Positions 31,572 through 42,695 of a DNA stretch of 64,000 bases are shown here, piece after piece. Where the stretch lies: NCBI GenBank assembly GCA_014529385.2, contig CM043945.1, positions 148,725,241-148,789,240 on the forward strand. The letters are read 5' to 3'. The stretch's first letter is position 1. Every line of letters starts with the position of its first letter. This stretch comes from Adiantum capillus-veneris (lineage: Eukaryota; Streptophyta; Polypodiopsida; Polypodiales; Pteridaceae). A program made the translations under genes and the position numbers. Under the pieces are notes generated by a model. It did not search any database. It had not been told where the DNA came from and saw nothing but the letters and a program-made list of their open reading frames with translations.

Positions 31572-33117
31572 ATGAGGTGGGAAAATTTCCTTTCGCAATT
31601 TCATTTTCATATTGCTCACATTGCTAGCAAGCATAATCAAGTAGCCAGTGCACTCTCAAGACGACCGAGAGTGATTGCTGTATCCATAGCAACTCACAAT
31701 GATCTATCTTCTATGATAGATGAGTACGCTATCGATCCCAATTTTAGAGATGTGACTTCAGCCCTTGCACTAGGGAAGAAGGAAGAACCATTTACCCTAC
31801 AAGATGGTTATCTTCTCTATGGCAATAGACTATGCGTTATTAACTCACTACATGAGAAAGTAATGTATGAATCTCATGCTCCTTCTTATGCGGGGCATAG
31901 AGGGATTCAGTCTACCCTAAAAGGGATAGAAACATATTTCTATTGGCCTGCCATGAAAACAAAAATACAAGAGTATGTTTCAAAATGTGTGGTATGCCAA
32001 AAGGCAAAGTTTGATAGAGGGAAGCAACCTGGATTGCTTCAACCTCTCCCAATCCCTAATTCACAATGGGAGAGCATATCCATGGATTTTATCTTTGGAT
32101 TTCCCAAGTCTATCCATGGGAATATAGGAAACGAGCACATTTTATACATGTCAAAAACATCAAATGGCAATCCTCTTTATATCACAAATCTTCAAGCACC
32201 ACGACTTGTCAATGTCCATAGTGTCGGATAGAGATCCTAGAATAACTAGTAATTTTTGGAAGGGTCTCTTTGAGAATTCAGGTACAAGGTTAAACTTCTC
32301 TTCGACCTATCATCCCCAAACACATGGCCAAAGTGAAATAGCTAAACTAACCATTCTTGATCTACTAAAAGCTTATGTCACACAAGTAGATCAAAAGTCC
32401 CAATGGGATGAGAAGTACTTACCCTTAGTGGAGTATGACTACAATAATACTATACATACTTCCACAGGAAAAGCACCCTTTGAGGTCGTAGAGGAAAGAT
32501 CCAAAAGTCCCCAGCTACTCAAGGTACATGGGAAGATCTTCGCTGCAGATGAATATAACTGAGACTTGCAAGAATCTTTCCAAAAGATTAAGGATGTTAT
32601 ATCCATCTCTCAACAAAGGCAAAAGGTCGTTGCTGATAAGCACAGAAGAGCCCTAGCCTTTAAACAAAATGATCGGGTCTTGCTTAAGTTTCCCAAGGCT
32701 TGATTAAGACACACAACGAGCAAGAATCCTACGGGACACCAAAAGTACTATGCTAAGTTAGCAAAAAGGTACTATGGTCCCTTCCAAATTCTTAGGCCAA
32801 TCAATGAGATGGCATATCAACTCAAGTTTCCCAGCCATTGGCTCATACACAATGCTTTCCACGTGATCCTACTAAAGCCTTACAAAGGAGAGCCACCTCA
32901 AGAAACAATCATTGAAGACCCACCAGAGATTGAGGACCAAGAAGAGGTGCTCCATACCGAGTCCATTCTCCAACATGAAGACAAGGTATTACGAGGCGGT
33001 AAGACTATCCAACGATATCTTATCAAGTTTAAAAATTATCCTTTTGAAGATGCTAGATGGATGCAAGGCATACAATTAAAGGATAACCTAAACCTTGTCA
33101 ATGCTTACAATGATTAG
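31572..33117 (+). pseudogene. integrase with chromodomain-like tail, element B
   Basis: The zinc-binding part (HAPSYAGHRGIQSTLKGIE and CVVCQKAKFDRG) and the first catalytic Asp (SMDFIFGFP) are visible. A deletion follows near 32120-32200. The second Asp ([15 protein letters not shown]) and Glu (HGQSEIAK) are in another frame. The end reads GPFQILRPINEMAYQL, then a chromodomain-like stretch YLIKFKNYPFEDARWMQ. In chromoviruses that tail directs insertion to particular chromatin. Here several aromatic positions differ from active chromodomains. Frames break at 32231 and 32560. Confidence 0.8.
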
Positions 33118-33484
33118 GGCCCTAGAGTAAGCAAATGTAAATATGTATAAATGAACAAAGTTTTTGTCTTATAAGACTCTCTTTCTTTATTGTGCACACA
33201 TGTTAATAAGTATGCATGCTTAGGATCATATTTGAGGAGACGACGTCTCCCAAACACCATGTAGAGCTTGCCACTCTACTATGGAACATTGATATGGACT
33301 AATGCGTAGATATGCTTGTGGGGCAGCTAAGACTCCCAAGCACCAAATGGACTAGTCATCCATTGTGGAACCGTGTCGTAGTTTAAAATAGGGATCCTCT
33401 ACCTGCTAGCAAACAGACTAATGACTAGGCTTTATGTTCTCTACCTCATAATCGAGGACGACTATGATTTCAAGAGAGAGGTAA

Positions 33485-33746
33485 TGTCATAAAAACTAAT
33501 ATCTAATACTCCCAAATTATTTTCTCATGTTAAACTGATCATTTAATATGGGGAAGTACCAGGGGAGTAAAAGCTAGAATATTGGTAAGGCTGCCAGATC
33601 GGTCTCTGTCAGGAATCCAAAGGAGGAGAAATAGAGACCCAAAGGGGGACAATCTACAAAAGAGCAATGTGCTTCAATGGGGCTTAAAAGACCTAAGGTT
33701 TAGCTCCATTAAGACTTCCATAGGCTACGGTTCCAACAAGTAACTC
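33485..33746 (+). repeat. 3' LTR fragment of element B
   Basis: Follows a purine-rich run (CAAGAGAGAGGTAA) and repeats the 5' LTR start (TGTCATAAAA) for about 260 bp, then is replaced by poly-C and (CT)n. Confidence 0.8.
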
Positions 33747-33750
33747 ACCC

Positions 33751-33808
<58 letters not shown>

Positions 33809-33812
<4 letters not shown>

Positions 33813-34588
33813 AGGAAATAAGACGTAGCTAAATAGATAATTTAGTAGATTACTTAATGGAGAGAGACAGATTTACATACACGAGATTATAGAGTAGAGA
33901 GAGAGAGAGAGTACACACGATATACGTGGTTCACCCAATGTGGGCTACGTCCACGGGAAAGCAGCCACTCAATGGCTTTAGTACTTCAAAACAAGAAGTA
34001 GTTTACAAAGGGATTATACCCTTAATGGAGCTCCCGCCTTGCTTCACTCTCACCACCTCACACTCACCTTGTTGCATCAACTTCACACACTATGAAATGT
34101 GTATAGAAATGGCCTCCTTTTATAGGCCAAAAGGGTTGCCCTCTCTTATGAGAGACAGCCATGTGTAGCCGCCCTTGAGCGAATAAGTCCAAATCGGACC
34201 CTCCAATCCGCCCATGTGTGGCCGCCCTTGAGAAGACAAGTCCGCTTTTGAATTCGGCCACCGGCCATTGGCCATTGACTTCCGGCCACCGGCCATCGGC
34301 CATTGACTACCGGCCACCAGCCAACCGACTGGTTGTTTTCCGACCACTTTCTGGCCGCCGTCCGGCCATAATATTCCGGCGAAAAAGAATATTCCGGCGA
34401 AAAAAAAAGTCTTGGGGGCCTCCGCCCCCAAGGCCTTTAAAGTTGCCCCTGATTCTTGTCCGTGAAAATTTTGGTTTCCGGTGAGTGATTTTCCTTCACG
34501 CACGATGGCTTCTCCTCATAATGGGGGCCTTACAAATGTGCGCTTTTACCACAAAAAATTACAAGGGTAAATCAGGCTCCATACTTAA

Positions 34589-34590
<2 letters not shown>
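33809..34590. mobile_element. solo LTR (782 bp) inserted in a (CT)n tract
   Basis: Starts TGTTAGGAAATAAG and ends CATACTTAACA, giving the inverted ends TGTTA and TAACA. (CT)n lies on both sides (33760-33808 and 34591-34648), and TCTCT flanks both ends. The phrase TACGTGGTTCACCCAATG near 33925 is a type seen in plant LTRs. Inside, a 27-28 bp unit with CGGCCACCGGCCAT is repeated about 2.5 times (34254-34320). No coding region is present, so this is a recombined single LTR. Confidence 0.65.
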
Positions 34591-34652
<62 letters not shown>

Positions 34653-34880
34653 CCCCCCCCCCCCCCCCCCTTGCCTTCCCTCCTGTCCCAGTGTGAGCTG
34701 CACCCCCTGTCACCCCCCTCCCCCTTCCTCTGTGTGTGTGCGTGCGTGCGTGCGCGTGCACACACGCACGTGCCACCATGAAGTATCGCTTGTGCCTCTT
34801 GTTTTTTTGTGAAAGAGGGAGAGAGAGGGACAACAGGGAGAAGAAGAAGAAGAAGAAGAAGAAGAAGAAGAAGAAGAAGA
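34591..34880. repeat. (CT)n, poly-C, (GT)n and (GAA)n tracts
   Basis: CT repeats run from 34591 to 34648, a C run to about 34670, TG/CG repeats at 34730-34765 and GAA repeats at 34838-34880. No gene is present. Confidence 0.9.
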
Positions 34881-34884
34881 ATAG

Positions 34885-34968
34885 TTTCAACATCGTAGGA
34901 AACTATCCCAAGCGACCTTAAAGATATAGCCGACGAGGAGTTGAACTCAAGACCTGTTAATCAAGAGG
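34885..34968 (-). mobile_element. possible tRNA-derived SINE fragment
   Basis: On the minus strand, AGGTCTTGAGTTCAACTCC resembles the variable region and T arm (B box) of a tRNA, and a (TTC)n run trails it. The phrase CGTAGGAAACTAT of its body recurs at 23763-23775. The A box is missing, so it would be truncated at its 5' end. Confidence 0.3.
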
Positions 34969-34969
34969 G

Positions 34970-35369
34970 AAATTCGAGGCCTTGGGACTGAGGCTTGGGA
35001 TAGTTAATGCTTTTGCAAAGTTTATGTTATGCTCGTGATGCATGAAGCTTTCCATCTTCATTGCATCACCTAGATCACAAGGAACACAAAGATTGTATTG
35101 TACCAAGTCTCTCTTGATGGGAGAATCTATAATACAAATGCCTATTGGAGGGGGGACTGGCTCCATGTAAATCCGGTCCTCAGCTGTTGTCCTGATCTCT
35201 CAACTCTCTCTCTCTTGCAAAAATATTGTTCTTGCCAAGTTAACTAAGTACTATGATTATGTTGCTACCGTGAGTTAAGTTCACCCTCTATGCTCTCAAA
35301 GTAGTCTCACAAAAATGTTCTCTCTAATTCTCTTAATTCCGCTATTCTCAAAGTTCATAGGCCATTTCC

Positions 35370-35374
<5 letters not shown>
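34970..35374 (+). repeat. LTR tail of the element A type
   Basis: Matches the last 400 bp of LTR A (24330-24733) closely, up to CCATTTCCATTACA. It is not preceded by A's coding region. An (AC)n tract follows at 35373-35402. Confidence 0.75.
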
Positions 35375-35405
<31 letters not shown>

Positions 35406-35502
35406 GAGGAAAACGTTCTACTTCTTCTTCTTCACTTACTCAAGATAAGAAGTCTACAAAGCATAAAAGAGAAAGTACAACATAAGGAAAAACTAATACA
35501 AC

Positions 35503-35757
35503 TATCATGAACATTAATTTCTAACAATATTTTCCAACTTAAATTGACCACTTAAGTCTAGAGAAAATAAAAAGATAACAAGTGAAATTGATTACGTACT
35601 AATAGAGCAAACCGATCAAGGCTTGATTAGGTACTAATAGACCAATCCGATCAAGGCTTGGAACCAAAAGGAGAAAAGTCTATAAAAGAGCAAGAGTAAT
35701 TGCCAACTAATTAGCTCAGTCATAGGTACATGTCAAAGAAGGTAAATGTATCTTGGA
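35503..35757 (+). repeat. 5' LTR of element C, left part
   Basis: Matches 57983-58205. The first base pair is TA instead of TG. It is cut at TTGGA by copia D1. Confidence 0.75.
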
Positions 35758-38700
35758 TGTTGGAATTAGGGTTCCAGAGAAACGCACACAGCTTGGAGAA
35801 GACGAAGGAATCTCAAGGCACACAATAGAGAGTGTGTTACTTAGTGTGCGATGGAAAGATAGATAGCCCTAGAGTGATGGGCGTATATAAAATGCTCAGG
35901 GGAAAAAACCTCCTAAAGAGGGGAAAAAATGCCCAGGCGGTCTTAATGTGTTCACACACATCACTACCACATGTATATGGTAACAAATCCCCCCTGGAGT
36001 GATGCGGTGAACGAGAGCTGGCACATGAGTAAAGGGAAGTGCCATGCCATGAGGAAATGATCAGTCCACAAAGGGGAGTAAGCCCAAAGATTTGCGGAAA
36101 GCTTCAAGCTTCTCGCGAGACAATGCCTTTGTGAAAAGATCTGCAAGGTTGTCCTGTGTTGGCACATAAGCCAAGCTGATCTCTCCTGCTGAGAGCCTCT
36201 CCCTGACATAGTGGTAATGCACCTCAATGTGATTTTTGCGAGCATGAAAAACTAGGTTCCTCGCAACTGCCAATGCGCTCTGGTTGTCAGTGTCCTGTCC
36301 AACACCCAAATCAGCCATAAGGCGTCTGAGCCATACACACTCAACCGTAGCTGCGAAGACTGCCCTGTACTCAGCCTCACAACTCGAAGTGGCCACAGTA
36401 GGTTGCTTCTTGCTCAACCATGATATACATGAAGTGCCAAGCATGAAACAAAAACCACTTGTGGACACTCGCGTGTCAAAACAACCAGCCCAATCTGAGT
36501 CCAAAAAAGCATGTAAGTCTGGCGGCAAAGATCCCCCCTGGGATAAAACAAGCTAAGATGTAAAGTGCCACTAAGGTAGCGGAAAATCCTCTTGACAACA
36601 TGCCAATGCTTAGACCCTGGGCTATGCATAAATCTGCTAACCTGTGAGACTGCAAACTGAATATCTGGCCTTGTGTTGCATACATAAATGAGGCAGCCAA
36701 CAACAGTTTGGTATAGAGTGACATCAGCAGGATCGCCAGCATCATGTAGACTCAACTTCAAACCTGTTTCCATGGGAGTGGCAATAGGTTTGCAATCCTC
36801 AAGTCCAAACTTACATAGCAATGTCTCTATGTAACTTTTTTGAAACAAGGAAATACCACCATCACACTGCTTAAACTGTATACCCAAGTAATGATCCAAC
36901 AGCCCCAAATCTTTCATCTTGAAAGTAGCATGCAAATCAGCCTTAAATTCAGCAATATGTCTCTCATTTGGTCCAGTGATCAGCAAATCATCGACAAAAA
37001 GAACCACAATGAGAAATACATGAGCCTCACACTTTACATACAATGTGCTTTCTGTTGGACTGTTACGGAAGCCTCGTTTAACCAAATGAGTGTCAGCTTT
37101 CTCATACCAAGCACGAGGAGATTGCTTCAACCCATACAAAGCCTTCTTACATCTGCACACTTTGTCCTCTTGTCCTTTTATGAAAAAACCGCGAGGCTGT
37201 GTTACATAAACTTCCTCAAATATGTCACCATTCAAGAAAGCAGTAACAATGTTTGACTGATGTACATCCCAACCAAAATGAGCTACCAATGCACATAGAA
37301 AACGCACAGTAGTCATACGACAAGTGGGAGAAAAAGTCTCTTCATAATCTATACCTTTTTGCTGTGCATAACCCTTTGCAACAAGTCGAGCCTTATGGCG
37401 ATCGATCTCACCATCCGGCTTGCGTTTCAACTTGTAAACCCACTTCGTACCAATGGCCTTTTGCCAGGAGACAAATCACATAAAGTCCATTTGTCATTTT
37501 CTATAAGTGCATCATATTCTGATTGCATGGCAGCCATCCAATTTCCTGAATTCTGTGCTTCATCAAAAGGCAGAGGCTCCTCAACATCATGTAAGCTAGA
37601 CACAACCAAAGCATAACAATCTGATGCATAAGATGCATGGCGAGAACCTGAACGAGTACGACTATACAAAGGTGCATCCAGTTTACTGTCACGCAAAGTG
37701 TGCACCGGCCATTTTGGCATACCTCTAGCCTGCTCATTTTCAGCCCTTTCCTCATCAACTACATCATGTACATCTACATCAGTAATAGGATGATCTGTAA
37801 CATTCTTAGAAACCCCCATAGGTTGTACATTTGCCTCATTGGAACTTACATTCGTATTTCCACCACTGAAAAGAGGCAACAAAGTGTCATAAATGTCCTG
37901 TGAGCTTACATTACTGTTTTTAGTACATGACAGCAAGGGCTGAACAGAATCTTCCACAAACACTACATCTCGTGAAACCAGAATAGGTTTTGTTTGCGGA
38001 TGATACAACCTGTAACCTTTTCTTTCAGCACTATAACCAACAAAAATACATTTGATAGCCTTATCATCCAATTTTCTGAGCTGTGTTTGTGGCACCAAAG
38101 CATATGCCAAACAGCCAAAAACATGCATGTGTTCAATAGAAGGCTTTCTATTATGCCATGATTCATATGGAGTAATAGACTACAAAGCTTTCGTAGGACA
38201 CCTGTTAAGTACATAAGTGGCACACATGATGGCCTCAAGCCAAAAAGAATGCGACAAAGCTTGACTTTTAACCATACATCGTGCCATTTACGTCAGTGAC
38301 CTGTTTTTCCTCTCAGCAACACCATTTTGCTGAGGTGTATAAGGCACTGTACATTGGTGTTTTATCCCACGACTAGCCAGAAATGCATTAAATTCATGAG
38401 ACATATACTCCCCCCCTCGATCAAAACGGAGGGTGCCCATAGTACATTTCGAGACATTTTCAACCATAGCCAAAAATTGTTTGAAGCACATAAAAACTTC
38501 GGACTTTGATTTAAGCGGAAATACGCATGCATGCCTGGAGTAATCATCAATGAAAGTCATGAACTACAGGTAATTGCCCAAGGACGGAGTTTGCATGGGC
38601 CCACAAACATCACTATCCACAAGCTGCAACCTGTATGTGGCCCAAACTGAACGATCCTTTGGAAACTTAGAACGCTGCATCTTACCCAAAAACCAGCCTT

Positions 38701-40886
38701 CACAAACATGTTTGACAGGTGCTTCAAGAGGCGGCAAAGAAGCAACCATATCAGATTTTTGCAAACGCCGCAAACTGGAAAAATTCAAATGAGCAAAACA
38801 TGCATGCCAAAGTTTTGCATCTGAAATAGCCCTTGAATCTGCAACAAAATTTGCAAAACTTTTTCCACACTTGTCATACAAAGTGAGCTTATACAGCCCA
38901 CGACACAAAAGGCCAGATGCAACAATTTCATCACCAAAACTGAGATCATGAACTGTACATCTGTCATCCACAAATTTGACTACAAGTCCAAGTCTATCAA
39001 GTGCGGATACAGACAAGAGATTCTTCTTGATCCCAGGTACATAAAGTGCATCAACAAGTGTGAAGAAACTGCCATTTGCAGCAGTAAGCACAATCTTTCC
39101 AACCCCCTAAACCAGATAAGAGGCATTGTTGGCACAAGTGACTGAATTCCCATGAGGGACAGACTCGAGGAGAGGTAAACAATTCACGATGGGAGGTAAT
39201 GTGCTTTGTAGCACCACTGTCGAAATACCACACATCATGGACAACAGGATTGTAAGTGCACTCTGCGCTAAAAGCCCATTCTGCATCAACATCAGCATTA
39301 CAGTCTCCTTTTACTGAAGACTCAACAATGGCTGCATTTGTAGTGGAACCAGCATTTGTAGTGGAACCACCCTCTTTCTTCTTAGCCTCTTTGGCCTTCA
39401 ACTTAGGACACGACTTGATCAAGTGATCATTAGATTTACAATAATGGCAACGCATCTTCTTTTTGTCTTATCACCAGAATTTCCAAACGAATTGCTACCA
39501 GCAAAAGCATTAGGAACAGAAGGTTTGCCACTCGCAGCAGAACCATAAGAAGTGGCTGCATTGCTATTACCACCCTTTCTTTGAGAAGCAATAAAAGCCT
39601 GTTCAACTGCACGCTCTCTAGTCCTGTTTTTTCTGGAAAGTGACTCTTGCAACAACAATGTGCATAATGCATCAACCTTGACAACTTCTGGATTTCCTTG
39701 GGTCATAAGTCTTCAAATACTAGCAAAAGTCTGGTAAGAATCTGGTAAGGCATCAAGAACAGTCTGCACAAGGGAACTGTCTGAAATGACTTCTCCTGCA
39801 GAAATAAGTTGCTCATTGATATGCTTGACACTAGCAAGGAAAGTGTCCATATCATCTTCCTCATGCATAATCTGTGACTCCAGCTCTTTACGCAGCAAAG
39901 CAATTTTAGCCTCATTGCGACTTGCATAAAGACCAACCAAAATATCCCAAGCCTGTTTTGCAGATTTTGCTGAACGGATGTGAGGAACAATGGTGCGCTT
40001 CATAGACAACGCAATCAATGCATGAGCCTGCGCATCCTTAACATCCCAACGAGCTTGTTCTATCGTTGGCAAAACAACTTTAACAGCAACAATCCTTGCA
40101 ACAAGACCTGCAACATCCTCAACATCGCCTACATCCTCAGAACCAGGACGTACATCAATGCCCTGCACAATGTTCGAGACGCCCTTTGACACAAGAACAT
40201 GTTGCATCATATAAGCCCACATAGGGTAATTGTCCCCATCCAACCTGTCCTCAGGAGCAAACATCTTGAACACATCTGTGTTGTTGTTGTCAGCCATGGT
40301 AAATGCTGTACCTGATGTGAAAATTGCCCAAAAATAGGATAAACGGAGCGGGAACAACACGTGCTATATAGCACAAACCGTAGAAGACTATAAGGCACCT
40401 GTTATGCAAAAAATGACACTGACAGAAACTCTGCACAAAATGATGAAATAGCCTGTGCAACACTACCTGTAGTGGAAACGGAGGCCGAAACGAGCCTGAA
40501 TAAAAAATCTGAGCAGACTTAGCTCTATGAGCTTCTCCATAATATTTGTTGACCTGCGAACGCTTGCCAAAGCTCACTGAAATTGGAGAAAGTGAGCAGG
40601 CGTGTACTGGAGCAGTTGGCGACTAAGCCCAGGAGGATGCAACCTGCTCTGATACCAATTTTTGGAATTAGGGTTGCAGAGAAACGCACACAACTTGGAG
40701 AAGATGAAGGAAGCTCAAGGCACACAATAGAGAGTGTGTTACTTAGTGTGCAATGGAAAGATAGATAGCCCTAGAGTGATGGGCGTATATACAATGCTCG
40801 GGGGAAAAAACCTCCTAAAGAGGGAAAAAATGCCCCGGCGGTCCTAATGTGTTCACACACATCACTAGCACATGTATATGGTAACA
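35758..40886 (-). mobile_element. Ty1/copia element D1
   Basis: Flanked by TTGGA on both sides (35753-35757 and 40887-40891). LTRs of about 228 bp lie at 35758-35985 and 40660-40886; they differ at about 11 positions plus one indel, so the insertion is of moderate age. On the minus strand the primer site TGGTATCAGAGCAGG (rc of 40645-40659) and polypurine tract (rc of 35986-35995) are in place. The polyprotein between them is broken by shifts and stops. Confidence 0.92.
36058..40297 (-). pseudogene. copia D1 Gag-Pol polyprotein, several frameshifts
   Basis: From ATG 40297: gag (FAPEDRLDGDNYPMWAYMMQ), zinc knuckle CHYCKSNDHLIKSC, protease WYFDSGATKHIT, pre-integrase ALYVPGIKKNLLSVSAL, integrase core (DVCGPM, RFDRGGEYMS and the catalytic Glu in NGVAERKNRS). 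RT follows with ALYGLKQSPRAWYEK and FVDDLLITG, then RNase H with DSDWAGCFDTRVSTSG and KALSREKLEAFRKSLG. Frame changes occur near 39710, 39450, 39100, 38560, 37430 and 36530, and there is a stop near 38180. Each block is well conserved, so decay is recent relative to element C. Normally the polyprotein builds the particle, copies and inserts the element. Confidence 0.88.
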
Positions 40887-41645
40887 TTGGACAACCTTGA
40901 TTAAAGGTACATGACAAAGGAGACGACCGAGAGTAATTACATGAATCTAAAAATAGAAACTCATTATGTTAGTTTGAAGTCAAGGTGAAAGTTTAACTTG
41001 CCACAAATTGTCTAAATTTAATAGGATTTGGGAGCAGCTTGGCGGCACCTCCAAAGCACTGTGCTAAAGTTTTGCAGAGGAGGTGAAAGTTTTAAAGGCA
41101 AAAGGGTGAGTTTTATTTTACCAAAGTTTATCCTAATTTAGCAGGTCTTGAATTAGTAGGTAGGCTATAGCATTGGGCCAGCACTGGGTTAGCACTGGGT
41201 CACCGAGCTAATTAATAAAAAGTTAAGTTAATAGTTTTTATTAAATGAAAGGAAAAGCTAAAGACCAAGGCTAGATGAGCCCTTCCTCAAATAGTAAGTT
41301 GACTCTAGTATTTGTGTATATTAAGCTTCACTGGGCCACATGTCCAAAGTAACACACACTTTCTTTCAATGAACTTAACAAGTGTGTGTGTGTGGTGTCC
41401 CCACTTGCCAAGATGAGTCACAAGAGGGGGGGCGGGGTGAGAGTTCTATCATGCAAGGCAAGCTAGGACAAGTGTGTGTCATGCTTGAATTGCATTATGA
41501 GGTGTTCTCATCTCATTAGTCAAGTGTGAAGCATTCTAATTCAAGTCTAGTTGCGTAGTTACACAAGCATATAAGGAGGGGCTCGCGGGGATTTTTGGCT
41601 CTTCTTGCTCCTCTCACAATCTCTCTCAAGTGTCCAAGTTGGCAA

Positions 41646-41710
<65 letters not shown>

Positions 41711-42282
41711 GAGCTCTAGAGACTGACTCTATGCTCAAGCTCTTGGCTATGGATGCAAATCCAAGCTAATGAAAGTTTCTTATTCTCCATCTATAATTCT
41801 CTATTATCAATCTATGCTAAGAGCTTGCCCATGAGCAAGTGTATACGAAGAATTCATTCTCTTGCTTAAAAGATACTTCTTTACATCCTCATCTTCCTCT
41901 TTCCTTGCATTTCCTTTCTCCTTGCTGGGGTGTTTAGGGTTTAGGAAGGAGGGTTATACCATGGAGTCTTGAAGAACACCATGTTCTTGATTCAAGCAAA
42001 GCTCCACAAGAGCACAAACATGTATTTTGTAACAAAGCTCTCGTTTGAGAGGATTATAATATAAGTCCTTTTGAAGGGGTAAATCCGGTCCTCATTAAAG
42101 TGTCAATCTTAATTGAGTATTCTCTTTGAATTATGTGCATGATTACAATGTTTTTTATGTGTATTTGTGTAAAGAAATCAGTAGGCACAACCTATATTCT
42201 CCTTGCTTTCTCTTAAGGAAAACTCTCCCCTTTCATAGTTAAATTTTGCTGAATGTAAAAGTAAGCATTAGATTCTTTGACA
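40887..42282 (+). repeat. 5' LTR of element C, right part
   Basis: Continues the LTR after the D1 target duplication and ends TTTGACA before the primer site at 42283. A (CT)n tract of about 60 bp lies at 41650-41708. Confidence 0.8.
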
Positions 42283-42695
42283 TTGGTATCATAGCCGAGG
42301 TTTCTCTTTTCTTGCCTTAGAAGAGAGGTCCATTAGTAATCTATGAAAGGTCACAGTTATTCATTGTAATAGGGTAAGTGGGACCGTAATTTATTAACTT
42401 GGATGGTATGCCTGTTTAGATGGACGTGGGACACTATCGAGATCAATGTTCTTAATAATGGAGTCTTTCAAGGCTTGCCTATGGTTTAACCATTATTGAG
42501 CTATTAGTCACCCAATAGGAACCGATGTCAACTTAACGCTGTTAAACCCACTCCACTACTCTTTGCAATTAACAATATTCTAAACCACGAGTGTAGTTAC
42601 TTGAGTGCTAATTTTCAAGGGACAAGAGGAGTCGTAGTCAAAGTTTTGGAAGTGCCAAGGAAAGAGTTAGCATACACATATAATTAAACTTAATC

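Larger units (their letters stand above)
26274..33746 (+). mobile_element. Ty3/gypsy element B, chromovirus-like, degraded
   Basis: The 5' LTR (26274-27812) starts TGTCATAAAA, and a primer site TTGGTATCAAAGC follows (27813). Gag, protease, RT, RNase H, integrase and a chromodomain-like end come in the standard Ty3/gypsy order, all with stops or shifts. A 3' LTR fragment (33485-33746) repeats the first 260 bp of the 5' LTR. Beyond it the sequence turns into C and CT runs. Target duplications cannot be checked because the 3' end is lost. Confidence 0.85.

Noticed and set aside
34485-34921. Several frames over CT, C and GAA tracts
   Set aside because: Artefacts of simple repeats.
34920-34970. 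Considered as a functional tRNA gene
   Set aside because: Only a T-arm-like part is present; no acceptor stem or A box.
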